A DNA stretch of 64,000 nucleotides from Parerythrobacter lutipelagi (GCF_005434975.1 NZ_SKCJ01000001.1:1436001-1500000), one strand, 5' to 3'. Positions 8,658 to 17,069 are shown, counted from the first letter of the stretch. Made by a program: numbers and translations. The notes: generated by a model from the letters alone, not told the origin.

Positions 8658-9851
8658 TTAGCTTTCTATCCCCGCATTCCAGTCGCGCAGCATATGCTTG
8701 GCGATTTGCAGCAGCAGTATTTGTGTGGTCCCTTCGTAGATGCGGAAAATGCGCGCATCGCGGAAAAAACGTTCCGCATCATATTCGGCCAGATAGCCTG
8801 CGCCGCCGTAAACCTGCACCACCCGGTCCACCACGCGGCCGCACATCTCGGAAGCAAAGACCTTGAACGCGGCCGCCTTGCGCACGACATTCTCTCCGCG
8901 GTCGGCGCGAGAGGTCACGTCGTGCATCATGCATTCGGCGGCGTAGATTTCCATCTCGCTCTCAGCGAGCATCTGCTGGATCAGCTGGAAATTCGCGATC
9001 GGTTCGCCAAAGGCCTTGCGTTCGCTGGCATAGCGGATCGCGGAATCAAGCGCGCGCCGTGCCAGGCCCGCTGCCATGGCGCCGACCGAAATGCGTCCGT
9101 TGTCCAGGCTCATCATGGCATGGCGAAAACCCTTGCCGGTTTCCCCGCCGAGCAGTGCACTACCCGGGACATGCACATCGTCGAGCATGATGTCCGCAAT
9201 ATGCGCGCCGGCCTGGCCCATTTTCTTGTCGGGTGAACCGGTGGAGACGCCCGGCGTGTCCATCGGCACGATGAAGGCGCTGACATGCGCGTTCTTGGGC
9301 AGGTTTTCCTTCTCGGTGCGCGCCATGATCAATGCAACATCGGCGCTCGGCGCGTTGGTGATATAGCGCTTGGTGCCGCTCAGGATCCAGCCCCCAGAAC
9401 CATTTGGGCCGTCGGGATCGGGTTTGGCAGTCGTTTGCAGGCCGGCGCTGTCGGAGCCTGAGCCGGGCTCGGTCAGGCCGAAGCAGGCAATCTCGCCGCC
9501 TGCTACACGGGGCCACCATTCCGCCTTCTGCGCCTCGGTTCCGCCGTTCTTCAGCGCCGAGCTGAACATGCCGATGTTGATCGAGAAAATCGAACGATAG
9601 GCCGGTGCGGCATAGCCCATGATATTTATCACGCGGGCATATTGCTGCATGTTGAGGCCTGCCCCGCCGTATTCTTCAGGGATCGACAGGCCGAACAGCC
9701 CCATCTCGCGCATTTCCTGCAGGATATCGGCGGGAATGCGGTCGTTGGCGATCACATCCTTCTCGGCCGGGATCAGGCGTTCCCGGACATAGCGTTCAAG
9801 TTGCTCGGAAAACTGGGAGAATACATCGGGATCCATACCGTTTTCGGCCAT
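8658..9851 (-). CDS. Acyl-CoA dehydrogenase
   Basis: This flavoprotein of about 397 residues should introduce a 2,3-double bond into an acyl-CoA and pass electrons to ETF. The FAD/substrate motif CFGLTEPGSGSD, the RKAFGEPIANFQ region and the catalytic Glu at about 373 (FRIYEGTTQI) are all visible. Glu at this C-terminal site is the short/medium-chain arrangement, unlike the isovaleryl-type enzyme at 55.99 kb. Two ATGs are possible. The one at 9860 directly abuts the GGGAG motif, while the one at 9851 has it nine bases upstream, so I prefer 9851. It is the first enzyme of the acyl-CoA operon and lies close behind a lipoprotein gene on the same strand. Confidence 0.92.
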   Translation of the reverse strand: MAENGMDPDVFSQFSEQLERYVRERLIPAEKDVIANDRIPADILQEMREMGLFGLSIPEEYGGAGLNMQQYARVINIMGYAAPAYRSIFSINIGMFSSALKNGGTEAQKAEWWPRVAGGEIACFGLTEPGSGSDSAGLQTTAKPDPDGPNGSGGWILSGTKRYITNAPSADVALIMARTEKENLPKNAHVSAFIVPMDTPGVSTGSPDKKMGQAGAHIADIMLDDVHVPGSALLGGETGKGFRHAMMSLDNGRISVGAMAAGLARRALDSAIRYASERKAFGEPIANFQLIQQMLAESEMEIYAAECMMHDVTSRADRGENVVRKAAAFKVFASEMCGRVVDRVVQVYGGAGYLAEYDAERFFRDARIFRIYEGTTQILLLQIAKHMLRDWNAGIES

Positions 9852-9883
9852 CGCTTTCATCTCCCTGCCCGGCGCGATCGCGC

Positions 9884-10105
9884 TCAGTTATCGGTGTCTT
9901 GCGTGACTGGCTCATCGCCAACCGGCGCCCCGGAGCCATCACCGGGTGCAGGGATTCGTCGCTGTTCGATGATCTCAGCCGCGTCGTCCAGCGCCTGGGC
10001 TTCGCCTTCGGTGCCGCCGCCGGACTGACTGCTCGATGAGCCGCAGGCTGCCAGGAGCACAGCGGCGAAACTGGCAGCGAGCCTGTTGCTACGGAGTATG
10101 GTCAT
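9884..10105 (-). CDS. Small acidic lipoprotein of unknown function
   Basis: This 73-residue protein has a type II signal peptide ending in the lipobox LLAAC and a Ser/Gly linker. A short acidic region follows (ALDDAAEII and a DTDN end). I take the ATG at 10105, since the frame upstream is basic and unlike a leader. It is the second of two tandem lipoprotein genes on the minus strand and ends only about 30 bases before the acyl-CoA dehydrogenase start, so it may share that transcript. No domain is recognisable. Confidence 0.65.
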   Translation of the reverse strand: MTILRSNRLAASFAAVLLAACGSSSSQSGGGTEGEAQALDDAAEIIEQRRIPAPGDGSGAPVGDEPVTQDTDN

Positions 10106-10139
10106 GCTCTCACCATAGTGCGCTTTACGCAGCCGTAAA

Positions 10140-10177
10140 GCGGGCGGTCCGCGTCGCCGCGAACCGCCCGCGTTTTC
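10140..10177 (-). terminator. Strong hairpin between the two lipoprotein genes, possible terminator
   Basis: GCGGGCGGT (10140-10148) pairs perfectly with ACCGCCCGC (10163-10171), and the loop can extend the stem. The T-run is short on both strands: three on the minus side and four after one G on the plus side. It may partly terminate, or stabilise, the transcript of the upstream lipoprotein gene. Confidence 0.45.
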
Positions 10178-10196
10178 GTGCGTCACACGGTCGATT

Positions 10197-10523
10197 TCAC
10201 ATGGAGTCGGAAGTGTCTTGAGAGACTTCCGAGTTGTTCTCGGCCTCGTTGAGCAACGCTTCGATGTCCGCCACTGTCGCTTCGGCCTCTTCGGTTGCGG
10301 TCTCCGCCTCGACTTCTACCGAACGACTCACCGGCGGCGCCACGGCTTCTTGTGCCACTTCGACATCCTCGACCGGTTCTTCAGTGACATCTTCCAGCGC
10401 TGCGGCAGCCGGTTCTTCAACAGTCACGGCCTCGGCGTCATTGGAGGCGTCGCTTGAATCTCCGCATGCTGCCAGGGCCAGCGCGGTGCCGGAAACGAAG
10501 GCGGTAAGGACAATCTTTTTCAT
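10197..10523 (-). CDS. Acidic Glu/Ala/Val-rich lipoprotein of unknown function
   Basis: This 108-residue protein starts with a clear lipoprotein signal peptide (MKKIVLTAF, lipobox LALAAC). The mature part is very rich in Glu, Ala and Val, and is probably disordered or coiled. The ATG at 10523 is preceded by GGGAGCC, about nine bases upstream. Together with the smaller lipoprotein downstream it makes a tandem pair with similar architecture, though the sequences are not obviously alike. It is divergent from recQ across 149 bases that must hold both promoters. Confidence 0.65.
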   Translation of the reverse strand: MKKIVLTAFVSGTALALAACGDSSDASNDAEAVTVEEPAAAALEDVTEEPVEDVEVAQEAVAPPVSRSVEVEAETATEEAEATVADIEALLNEAENNSEVSQDTSDSM

Positions 10524-10672
10524 AATTCGTGGGCTCCCTTTCGGAGAATGACTGACGCGCGGAGCGCAGTGTTGCAGTTGATTGCACGATAACCTGTGCT
10601 TTTCCCCACCGCAAAGACCAAATTCGTGGGTGCAAGGTTTGCCCGCGCCCTGACCTCTGCCAAGGACCAACG

Positions 10673-12466
10673 ATGCCTCAGGAAACGATCGAGCAGGAGC
10701 AGCTGGAGAAAGCGCGCGAAACGCTGCGCCGTCTGTTCGGTTTTGACAGCTTTCGCGGGCGGCAGGCCGACGTCGTGTCGCGCGTACTGGACGGGCAATC
10801 AGCCCTGGCGGTGATGCCCACCGGGGCGGGTAAGTCACTCACCTACCAGCTGCCGGCTGCCATGCTTGACGGCACCTGTGTGGTGATCTCTCCGTTGATA
10901 GCATTGATGCATGATCAGCTTCGGTCCGCTCGCGCGAATGGCATTCGGGCCGCCACCCTGACGAGTGCCGATGCCGATTGGCGGGAGACGATGGACGCGT
11001 ACCGCGCCGGTGAACTGGACTTGCTCTATGTCGCTCCGGAGCGGGCAAGCCAGCCACAGTTTCTCGACTTTCTGACCGCTTCACCGATCGTGCTGTTCGC
11101 CATCGACGAGGCGCATTGCGTGTCCGAGTGGGGGCATGATTTCCGACCGGATTATCGCGCGCTGCGGCCGCTGCTCGATGCTTTCGCCGATGTGCCGCGA
11201 CTGGCGCTGACTGCAACCGCCGACCAGCGCACGCGGGCCGATATTCTCCAGCAGCTCGGCATTCCGGAGGAAGGCCTGGTGCTCGCCGGGTTCGACCGGC
11301 CCAACATCCGTTACTCCATCCGTCACCGCGATAATCCGGTGCGGCAGATAACGCAGATCATGGCCGAGAACCCCGGCCCGGGCATTGTTTACGCGCCCAC
11401 GCGCAAGAAGGTGGAAGATCTCGCTGCGAAGCTGGCCGCAGCGTCGGGCAAGCCGGTTCTGCCGTATCACGCGGGTCTCGATCCGGACGTTCGCGCTCGG
11501 AACCAGGCAGCGTTCGTGGCCAGCGAGGAGATGGTGATCGTCGCTACGATTGCGTTCGGCATGGGGATCGACAAGCCCGATGTCCGGTTTGTGGCGCATG
11601 CCGGAATTCCCAAGTCGATCGAAGCATATTACCAGGAAACAGGTCGCGCAGGGCGGGATGGAGACCCTGCGCGAGCCGAGATGATGTGGGGCGCGGGCGA
11701 TTTTGCGCAAGCGCGCCAGCGGCTCGCTGAATTGCCTCAGGCCCGGCAGGGTGAGGAACGCACCCGGCTCGATGCCTTGGCCGGTCTGGTCGAGACGGCT
11801 GGCTGTCGGCGGGCCATCCTGCTGCGCCATTTTGGCGAAGATCCACCCCGCGAATGCGGCAATTGCGACAATTGCCTGTCGCCGCCGGGCGTTACCGACG
11901 CCACAACGACAGCGCGCAAATTGTTGTCTGCCGTGTACCGGACCGGCCAAAGCTTCGGCTTTGGCCACATTCAGAAAGTCCTGACCGGTGTTGAGGATGA
12001 ACGGGTGCGTCAACGCGGGCACGACCGCCTGAGCGTATTCGGCATCGTGGAGGGCGAGGAAATGCGGGTGCTTCAACCGCTATCCCGCGCGTTGCAGGCG
12101 AGAGGATCACTTATCGCGACTGAGCATGGCGGCCTTGCGCTGGGGGGAGATGCCGCCAGCATTCTCAAGGGCGACGCAGAAGTGATGATCGTTTTGCCGC
12201 CGAAGCGCGAACGCGGGCGCAAGCGCCGGGATGCGACACCCAATCCGGTGGGCGATCCGCTGTTCGACGCGCTGCGCGAATTGCGGCGCGATCTGGCGCA
12301 GGAAGGGAAGGTGCCGCCCTATGTCATCTGCCACGACGCGACTTTGCGTGAAATGGCGCGGTTCAAACCGTCCAGTCTTGCAGAGATGAGCAATTTGAGC
12401 GGCATCGGAACCAAGAAGCTGGAAGCCTACGGCGATGCATTCCTGGCCGTCATCCGCCAGCACTGA
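10673..12466 (+). CDS. recQ: ATP-dependent DNA helicase RecQ
   Basis: This 597-residue superfamily 2 helicase unwinds DNA 3' to 5' during recombination and replication repair. The usual order is visible: Walker A MPTGAGKS around residues 48-55, a DEAH box at 145-148, and the aromatic-rich SEWGHDFRPDYRAL loop. GRAGRDG is helicase motif VI. The zinc-binding cysteines are Cys378, Cys395, Cys398 and Cys401 (CGNCDNC). A winged-helix region and an HRDC domain end the protein. The length is normal. The ATG at 10673 has AAGGA about seven bases upstream. Confidence 0.97.
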   Translation: MPQETIEQEQLEKARETLRRLFGFDSFRGRQADVVSRVLDGQSALAVMPTGAGKSLTYQLPAAMLDGTCVVISPLIALMHDQLRSARANGIRAATLTSADADWRETMDAYRAGELDLLYVAPERASQPQFLDFLTASPIVLFAIDEAHCVSEWGHDFRPDYRALRPLLDAFADVPRLALTATADQRTRADILQQLGIPEEGLVLAGFDRPNIRYSIRHRDNPVRQITQIMAENPGPGIVYAPTRKKVEDLAAKLAAASGKPVLPYHAGLDPDVRARNQAAFVASEEMVIVATIAFGMGIDKPDVRFVAHAGIPKSIEAYYQETGRAGRDGDPARAEMMWGAGDFAQARQRLAELPQARQGEERTRLDALAGLVETAGCRRAILLRHFGEDPPRECGNCDNCLSPPGVTDATTTARKLLSAVYRTGQSFGFGHIQKVLTGVEDERVRQRGHDRLSVFGIVEGEEMRVLQPLSRALQARGSLIATEHGGLALGGDAASILKGDAEVMIVLPPKRERGRKRRDATPNPVGDPLFDALRELRRDLAQEGKVPPYVICHDATLREMARFKPSSLAEMSNLSGIGTKKLEAYGDAFLAVIRQH

Positions 12467-12494
12467 CCGGTTTCCATTGACTCTCCCGTGGGTT

Positions 12495-12522
12495 GATATA
12501 AAAGTAATATCACTATTATATC
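12495..12522. promoter_or_regulatory. AT-rich inverted repeat ahead of the SPFH gene (candidate operator)
   Basis: GATATAA (12495-12501) and TTATATC (12516-12522) form a perfect 7-bp inverted repeat with a 14-base spacer. A further ATATC copy (12507-12511) sits inside the spacer and makes a second, overlapping GATAT/ATATC inverted repeat. The site stands out as strongly AT-rich against GC-rich flanks and ends 13 bases before the SPFH start codon. Such clustered short repeats suit a ribbon-helix-helix repressor, and one is encoded in the same operon. That link is an inference. Confidence 0.5.
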
Positions 12523-12535
12523 GAAAGGGAAGGTC

Positions 12536-13447
12536 ATGTCGGACGTTGTGGGTGGGATGAATATCAGTCGCGAGCGCAGGGCGAATAGCTACAACGGTTA
12601 CATCATGCTGTTGGTTTTGGCGCTGATCGCCGTGCTCGGGGCGGTCGTGGTGAGCAATGGTTTCCCGCCCGACGGGGCAAGCAAACTGGCCAAGCTGGGC
12701 TTCGTCGGATCGCTGATCGGATCGGTTGCCGCGCTGCTGCTGGTCGGGAGCGGCTTCTTCATGATCCAGCCGAACCAGGCGACTGTCATAACCTTGTTCG
12801 GCGAGTATCGCGGGACCGAGCGGCGGGAGGGCTTGCGCTGGGTATGGCCTTGGATGATGCGCAAGAAAATCAGCGCCCGCGCGCACAACATCCATTCGGA
12901 GCGTGTGAAAATCAACGACGTACGCGGTAACCCGATCGAGATCGCCTGCAACGTCGTGTGGCGTGTCTCCGACACCGCCCAGGCGGCGTTCGATGTCGAT
13001 GATTACAAGGAATTCGTGAACATCCAGATCGAGGCCGGTCTGCGCACGGTCGGCTCACGTCATCCCTATGACGATTTCGAAGGCGAGGAAATCACGCTGC
13101 GAGGCGGCGGAGACGCGATCAATCGAGAACTGCTCGAAGAGCTCAACGATCGGCTGAAGGTGGCCGGTATCGTCGTCGACGAGGCGGGTCTCACGCATCT
13201 CGCCTATGCGCCGGAAATTGCCAGCGCAATGCTCAAGCGTCAGCAAGCCGATGCAATCATTGCAGCGCGTGCGAAGATAGTTCTGGGCGCGGTGGGCATG
13301 GTCGAAGACGCCTTGCAGAAGCTGAGCGCTGATGATGTTGTGCACTTGGATGATGAAAGAAAGGCGGCGATGGTTTCCAATTTGATGGTCGTATTGTGTG
13401 GCGACCGCGAGGCGCATCCGGTCGTCAACGCCGGCTCGCTTTACTGA
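12536..13447 (+). CDS. SPFH/Band 7 domain membrane protein
   Basis: This 303-residue protein has two hydrophobic segments (about residues 22-43 and 52-76). An SPFH (stomatin/prohibitin-like) domain follows, beginning near FMIQPNQATVITLFGEY and ending in a helical stretch to the C-terminus. SPFH proteins form large ring assemblies on membranes and often scaffold proteases or organise membrane domains. No NfeD-like partner is encoded next to it, unlike classical stomatin operons. Instead a ribbon-helix-helix protein follows after 25 bases. AAGGGAAGG just upstream of the ATG is a good ribosome binding site. Confidence 0.85.
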   Translation: MSDVVGGMNISRERRANSYNGYIMLLVLALIAVLGAVVVSNGFPPDGASKLAKLGFVGSLIGSVAALLLVGSGFFMIQPNQATVITLFGEYRGTERREGLRWVWPWMMRKKISARAHNIHSERVKINDVRGNPIEIACNVVWRVSDTAQAAFDVDDYKEFVNIQIEAGLRTVGSRHPYDDFEGEEITLRGGGDAINRELLEELNDRLKVAGIVVDEAGLTHLAYAPEIASAMLKRQQADAIIAARAKIVLGAVGMVEDALQKLSADDVVHLDDERKAAMVSNLMVVLCGDREAHPVVNAGSLY

Positions 13448-13472
13448 CCGCACAAATCACGGGGACAGGCCA

Positions 13473-13673
13473 ATGGCCTCACCGAAGAAAAAAGCTTTTG
13501 CACTGCGTCTCGATCCCGGCGTTCACGCTGCGGTCGAACGGATCGCTGCTGCGGAGCTCAGGAGTGCCAACGCGCAGATAGAGATTCTGTTGCGCGAAGC
13601 TCTGTCAGCGCGCGGGGTGAAAATGCCGATTGCAAAGCCAGCCAAGCGAGGTCGGCCGCCAAGGGACACATAG
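13473..13673 (+). CDS. Ribbon-helix-helix (Arc/MetJ-type) DNA-binding protein
   Basis: This 66-residue basic protein shows the RHH pattern: a short strand (AFALRLD, residues 8-14), helix one (PGVHAAVERIAAAEL), a turn (RSANAQ), and helix two (IEILLREAL). A Lys/Arg/Pro-rich tail follows. The family binds DNA as dimers through the strand and usually represses its own operon. I chose the ATG at 13473, which follows GGGGACAGG and opens with MASPKKK. It lies 25 bases after the SPFH gene, so the two are almost certainly cotranscribed. It may bind the AT-rich repeat upstream of that gene. It could alternatively be an antitoxin, but no toxin gene is adjacent. Confidence 0.8.
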   Translation: MASPKKKAFALRLDPGVHAAVERIAAAELRSANAQIEILLREALSARGVKMPIAKPAKRGRPPRDT

Positions 13674-13726
13674 CCGCGCTGAAAGCCTTAGCGGCGCGTT
13701 AACCCTTTCGCGCTATCGCGTGATGC

Positions 13727-14707
13727 ATGGAAAATCGCGCTCTCCCTATCGAATCACGCCGCATTTCGAAAATGCTGCTGATCGTTGCTGCCGTTGCAGT
13801 AGCCGCTATCCCTGTCGGCGCGGCGCTCGCTCAGCCGAACGGCGCTTTCACTGTTGTCGAAACTGGCCGCAGCTATGCGCAGCTTCAGGCGGCGGTCGAT
13901 GCGATTGGCAATGGGACCGGGACGATTGCCATTGCGAGCGGATCACACCGCCAATGCGCGGTGCAGAAAGGTGGCAATATTTCTTTCATGGCCAGCGAGC
14001 CAGGCCGTGCGGTGTTCGATGGCGTGACTTGTGAAGGCAAGGCTGCGCTGGTGCTACGCGGCGCGTCCGCCAAAGTGTCTGGCGTGGTCTTTCGCGGCAT
14101 GGCTGTGCCGGATTTCAACGGCGCCGGCATCCGCCTCGAAAAAGGCAATCTGACTGTATCGCAGAGCTGGTTTGCAGATAGTCAGCAAGGCATTCTGACC
14201 GCCAATGATCCCGCCGGCGTGATCGTGATCGACAAGTCGACGTTCACCGGTCTCGGCACATGCGAGGGCCCGGGAGGCTGTGCGCACTCGATCTATATCG
14301 GCGATTATGGACACCTGCGTGTGACCCGCAGCCGCTTCGAAAAAGGGGCAGGGGGGCATTACCTCAAAGCACGCGCCGCACGGGTCGATGTGGCCGCATC
14401 AAGCTTCGACGACAGCAATGGCCGCAACACCAATTACATGATCGACCTGCCGGCAGGCGCAGTTGGCCAGATCACCAACAACTGGTTTGTGCAGGGGCGC
14501 AGCAAGGAAAATTACTCCGCCTTCATCGCGGTTGGCGCAGAGAAGAAACTTCACGCATCCGACGGGCTGCTGATCGCCGGGAACGATGCTCGGCTGGCTC
14601 CAAACGTCAGCCGCAACACTGTGTTTGTTGCTGACTGGAGTGGTGCGGACATCGAGCTCGGTCCGAACAATCTCGGCACCGGCCTGAAGAGCTTCGAGCG
14701 TCGCTAG
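13727..14707 (+). CDS. Exported right-handed parallel beta-helix repeat protein
   Basis: This 326-residue protein has a hydrophobic signal sequence (about residues 15-35, ending ALAQ). It then runs in short repeating turns typical of right-handed beta-helix (pectate-lyase-like) folds. Repeats such as VSGVVFRG, LTVSQSWFADSQQGI, VIDKSTFTG and LRVTRSRFEKG carry the alternating hydrophobic and Asn/Ser pattern. It contains no polysaccharide-lyase signature I can recognise, so binding or degradation of a surface glycan is only a guess. It ends three bases from the convergent Sel1-repeat gene. Confidence 0.75.
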   Translation: MENRALPIESRRISKMLLIVAAVAVAAIPVGAALAQPNGAFTVVETGRSYAQLQAAVDAIGNGTGTIAIASGSHRQCAVQKGGNISFMASEPGRAVFDGVTCEGKAALVLRGASAKVSGVVFRGMAVPDFNGAGIRLEKGNLTVSQSWFADSQQGILTANDPAGVIVIDKSTFTGLGTCEGPGGCAHSIYIGDYGHLRVTRSRFEKGAGGHYLKARAARVDVAASSFDDSNGRNTNYMIDLPAGAVGQITNNWFVQGRSKENYSAFIAVGAEKKLHASDGLLIAGNDARLAPNVSRNTVFVADWSGADIELGPNNLGTGLKSFERR

Positions 14708-14710
14708 ACG

Positions 14711-15421
14711 CTATTCTTCGGCACCGTCCCAGGCTTCAAACCGGTTTTCATAACCATATTGTTCCGCCAGCGCGTTCGCCCGCTTGAAGATCGCGTGCAT
14801 TTCCGCGTCGTCGATCTGTTTCGAAACCAACTGGTAATAACCTGAAGCGGTTTCGCTGCCGAGAGATAGAGCCAGCAGCCAGTAGGCCATGGCTTCGACC
14901 CTGCTTTTCTCGACCCCTTCGCCATTCATGTAGAGAACGCCGAGTCCCTGCAACGCATGCGGATTGCCGTTCTCCGCAGCCATTTGGTAATAGCGCCGGG
15001 TTGCCGCGTAATCCTTGGCCACGCCGCGACCGGTTGCATGCATGACCGCAAGGCTGGTCATGGCGTTGGTGCTCCCTTGCGCGACCGCCTGACGGAATAA
15101 TTCGACCGCCTGCTCCACCGACCCTTCGGTCAAACCCTCGTCGATCAGCACGCCAAGGCGCCATTGCGCATAGGAATCGCCCTGTTCTGCCGCCTTGCGA
15201 TAGAGCGTGGATGCGCGCGCTATGTCTTGTTCAACATGCCGCCCGTTGTCGTAAAACCATGCGAGGTAGGCGATCGACTCCGCATCACCCTGATTGGCCG
15301 ATTTCTCGATCAAGGCGAAGGCATCGGCTTCCTTGCCTTGCTCTATCAGGTCCATCGCCTGCTCTTTCGGCGTGTTGGCGATCAGCAGCAGTGCCAGCGC
15401 GGCGAGCCAGATTCGATTCAT
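14711..15421 (-). CDS. Exported Sel1-like (TPR-type) repeat protein
   Basis: This 236-residue protein starts with a short hydrophobic leader (MNRIWLAALALLLIA). Several Sel1-like repeats of about 36 residues follow, recognisable by the A...Y..AAEQGD/NP.A...LG.LY..G pattern. Examples are YRKAAEQGDSYAQWRLGVL, FRQAVAQGSTNAMTSLAVM and YQMAAENGNPHALQGLGVL. Such proteins are protein-interaction scaffolds in the cell envelope. The partner is unknown. It follows the ribA and GNAT genes on the same strand, 27 bases after the latter's stop, and may belong to their transcript. Confidence 0.82.
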   Translation of the reverse strand: MNRIWLAALALLLIANTPKEQAMDLIEQGKEADAFALIEKSANQGDAESIAYLAWFYDNGRHVEQDIARASTLYRKAAEQGDSYAQWRLGVLIDEGLTEGSVEQAVELFRQAVAQGSTNAMTSLAVMHATGRGVAKDYAATRRYYQMAAENGNPHALQGLGVLYMNGEGVEKSRVEAMAYWLLALSLGSETASGYYQLVSKQIDDAEMHAIFKRANALAEQYGYENRFEAWDGAEE

Positions 15422-15448
15422 TGGTGAATTTCCCTTCCGATTGGGAGG

Positions 15449-15949
15449 TTAGCCGAAAGCCGGGGGATAGGAAACCGTGCCTTGCGGGCTTGCTCCTGCA
15501 AAAATCAGCCGCTGAAAATATTCCGGGGGCGGGCCGGGATACAGCAGCCGGGGGTCGTGCTCGAATCCGAAGCGCGAATAGAATGCCGGATTCCCCAGCA
15601 AGACCACACCGCGTGCGCCACGCGCCCTGATCTCGGCAAGTCCGTGCTCGATCAAGCTGGAGCCGATACGCTGGCGCTGGCGTTCGGGCCAGACGCTGAC
15701 AGGGCCGAGGCCGTACCAGTTGCAAGTGCCGTCAGTGATGCTGACCGGCGAGAACGCAATGTGCCCGACGATTCTGTCGGAATCCAAAGCAACTAGCGAA
15801 AGTGCGAGGTCTCCGGCATCGCGCAATTTGTCGACCAGTTCGGCTTCGTCGCCATCGCTGAACGGCATGTCCCGAAAGGCGGCGCCGGTCAGGGCGTATA
15901 TGGTTTCTTGATCGCCTGGCGTTTCAAGCCGAAGTTCGATCGCCTTCAT
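15449..15949 (-). CDS. GNAT family N-acetyltransferase (YhbS-like)
   Basis: This 166-residue protein has the GNAT fold. The acetyl-CoA-binding motif A is read as LGPVSVWPERQRQRIGSSLI (a Q/R-x-x-G-x-G/A type loop). The region VVLLGNPAFYSRFGFE is typical of the YhbS-like subgroup. The acceptor is unknown. Its ATG overlaps the ribA stop codon as ATGA, so translation is probably coupled to ribA. Whether that implies a role in flavin metabolism is not known. Confidence 0.88.
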   Translation of the reverse strand: MKAIELRLETPGDQETIYALTGAAFRDMPFSDGDEAELVDKLRDAGDLALSLVALDSDRIVGHIAFSPVSITDGTCNWYGLGPVSVWPERQRQRIGSSLIEHGLAEIRARGARGVVLLGNPAFYSRFGFEHDPRLLYPGPPPEYFQRLIFAGASPQGTVSYPPAFG

Positions 15950-16983
15950 GAAAGCAAATGGCCCGAGCGATCACGTTTGGTCGCGAGGTAGCGCGCGTTA
16001 TGCGGATTGTCCGGCAATTGATGCTGGACGCGTTCGGTTACGACGATGCCTGCTGCCTCAAGCGCTGCAACCTTGGCGGGATTGTTGGTCATCAGGCGGA
16101 TCTTGTTCTGGCCGATCAGTTCAAGCATACGCGCCGCCACGGGAAAGTCGCGCGCTTCGTTGGGCAGGCCGAGCCTGCGGTTGGCATCGACAGTGTCGAA
16201 GCCCTGATCCTGCAAGCGGTAGGCGCGCAGCTTGTTGACCAAGCCAATCCCGCGACCTTCCTGCCGCAAGTAAAGCAACACGCCCCAGCCGCCCTTGTTT
16301 GCTTCTTCGGCCATAGCGTGCAGCGCTGCATCGAGTTGCGGTCCGCAATCGCATTTGAGGCTGGAGAAAATATCGCCTGTCAGGCACTCGGAGTGCAAGC
16401 GGACCAAGGGTGTGCGCTCGGACGATTGCTTGCCGATGACCAGCGCGACATGCTCGCGCGTGTCGTCGGCACTGCGAAAAGCGACAATCTCCGCGTTTTC
16501 GCTGGCTGAGACTGGCAAGCGGGCGCGGGTTGCGATGACGAGCCGGTCCGTATCGGTCCACGCGATCAAATCGGCCCCTGAAACGGTTTCGCTTTCGCCG
16601 GCATCCCGGGGGTCGACGAGAAAAGCGGGCAGGATGCCGGCCAGCCTGGCCAGCTCCATCGCGGCGACCGCATGATCATGCCAGTCGAGCGGCATCGCCA
16701 TGAATGGTCCCTTGAACGGATTGGCCATGTCGAGCGCAGGATCGGCAATTGGCCGTGCCGCAACAAGATCCAACGCCTCGGCCCCGCCAATCAGGACCGG
16801 TGCATGGGGCTCCGCCGCGTCACGCTGGTTGGCGAGCTTGAGCGTTGCTGCGCGTGCTGCGGAAATCAGCATTGTCTCGGCCTTCGCTTCTCCTGCAATC
16901 GCTGTTTCGACCGGCAAGAGAACCGGGCCGCCGTCCAGCGCAATCGGCCAGCCGTGCCGCAGCGCATCGATTGCGCGCGCCAC
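15946..16983 (-). CDS. ribA: GTP cyclohydrolase II with long N-terminal extension
   Basis: This 345-residue protein catalyses the first step of riboflavin synthesis, opening GTP to the diaminopyrimidine. The C-terminal catalytic domain (about residue 170 onward) is complete. The zinc cysteines are Cys200, Cys211 and Cys213 (HSECLTG...CDC), and RQEGRGIGL and ANRRLGLPNEARD carry the substrate and catalytic residues. The first ~170 residues are an extra domain without recognisable DHBP-synthase active-site residues. The start is a GTG at 16983; no ATG is available upstream before the stop, and the ribosome binding site is poor, so the start is less certain than the product. Confidence 0.93.
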   Translation of the reverse strand: MARAIDALRHGWPIALDGGPVLLPVETAIAGEAKAETMLISAARAATLKLANQRDAAEPHAPVLIGGAEALDLVAARPIADPALDMANPFKGPFMAMPLDWHDHAVAAMELARLAGILPAFLVDPRDAGESETVSGADLIAWTDTDRLVIATRARLPVSASENAEIVAFRSADDTREHVALVIGKQSSERTPLVRLHSECLTGDIFSSLKCDCGPQLDAALHAMAEEANKGGWGVLLYLRQEGRGIGLVNKLRAYRLQDQGFDTVDANRRLGLPNEARDFPVAARMLELIGQNKIRLMTNNPAKVAALEAAGIVVTERVQHQLPDNPHNARYLATKRDRSGHLLS

Positions 16984-17069
16984 GCGGCGGGAAGGCGAAG
17001 CGGTGCCGGGGCCAATATTGGAAGACCTGCTATCGGAAGGCTGGGTATCGGATGGGGGGCGTTCGCTGT

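Noticed and set aside
13473-13673. RHH protein as antitoxin of a toxin-antitoxin pair
   Set aside because: No toxin-like reading frame lies before or after it; the neighbours are an SPFH protein and a beta-helix protein.
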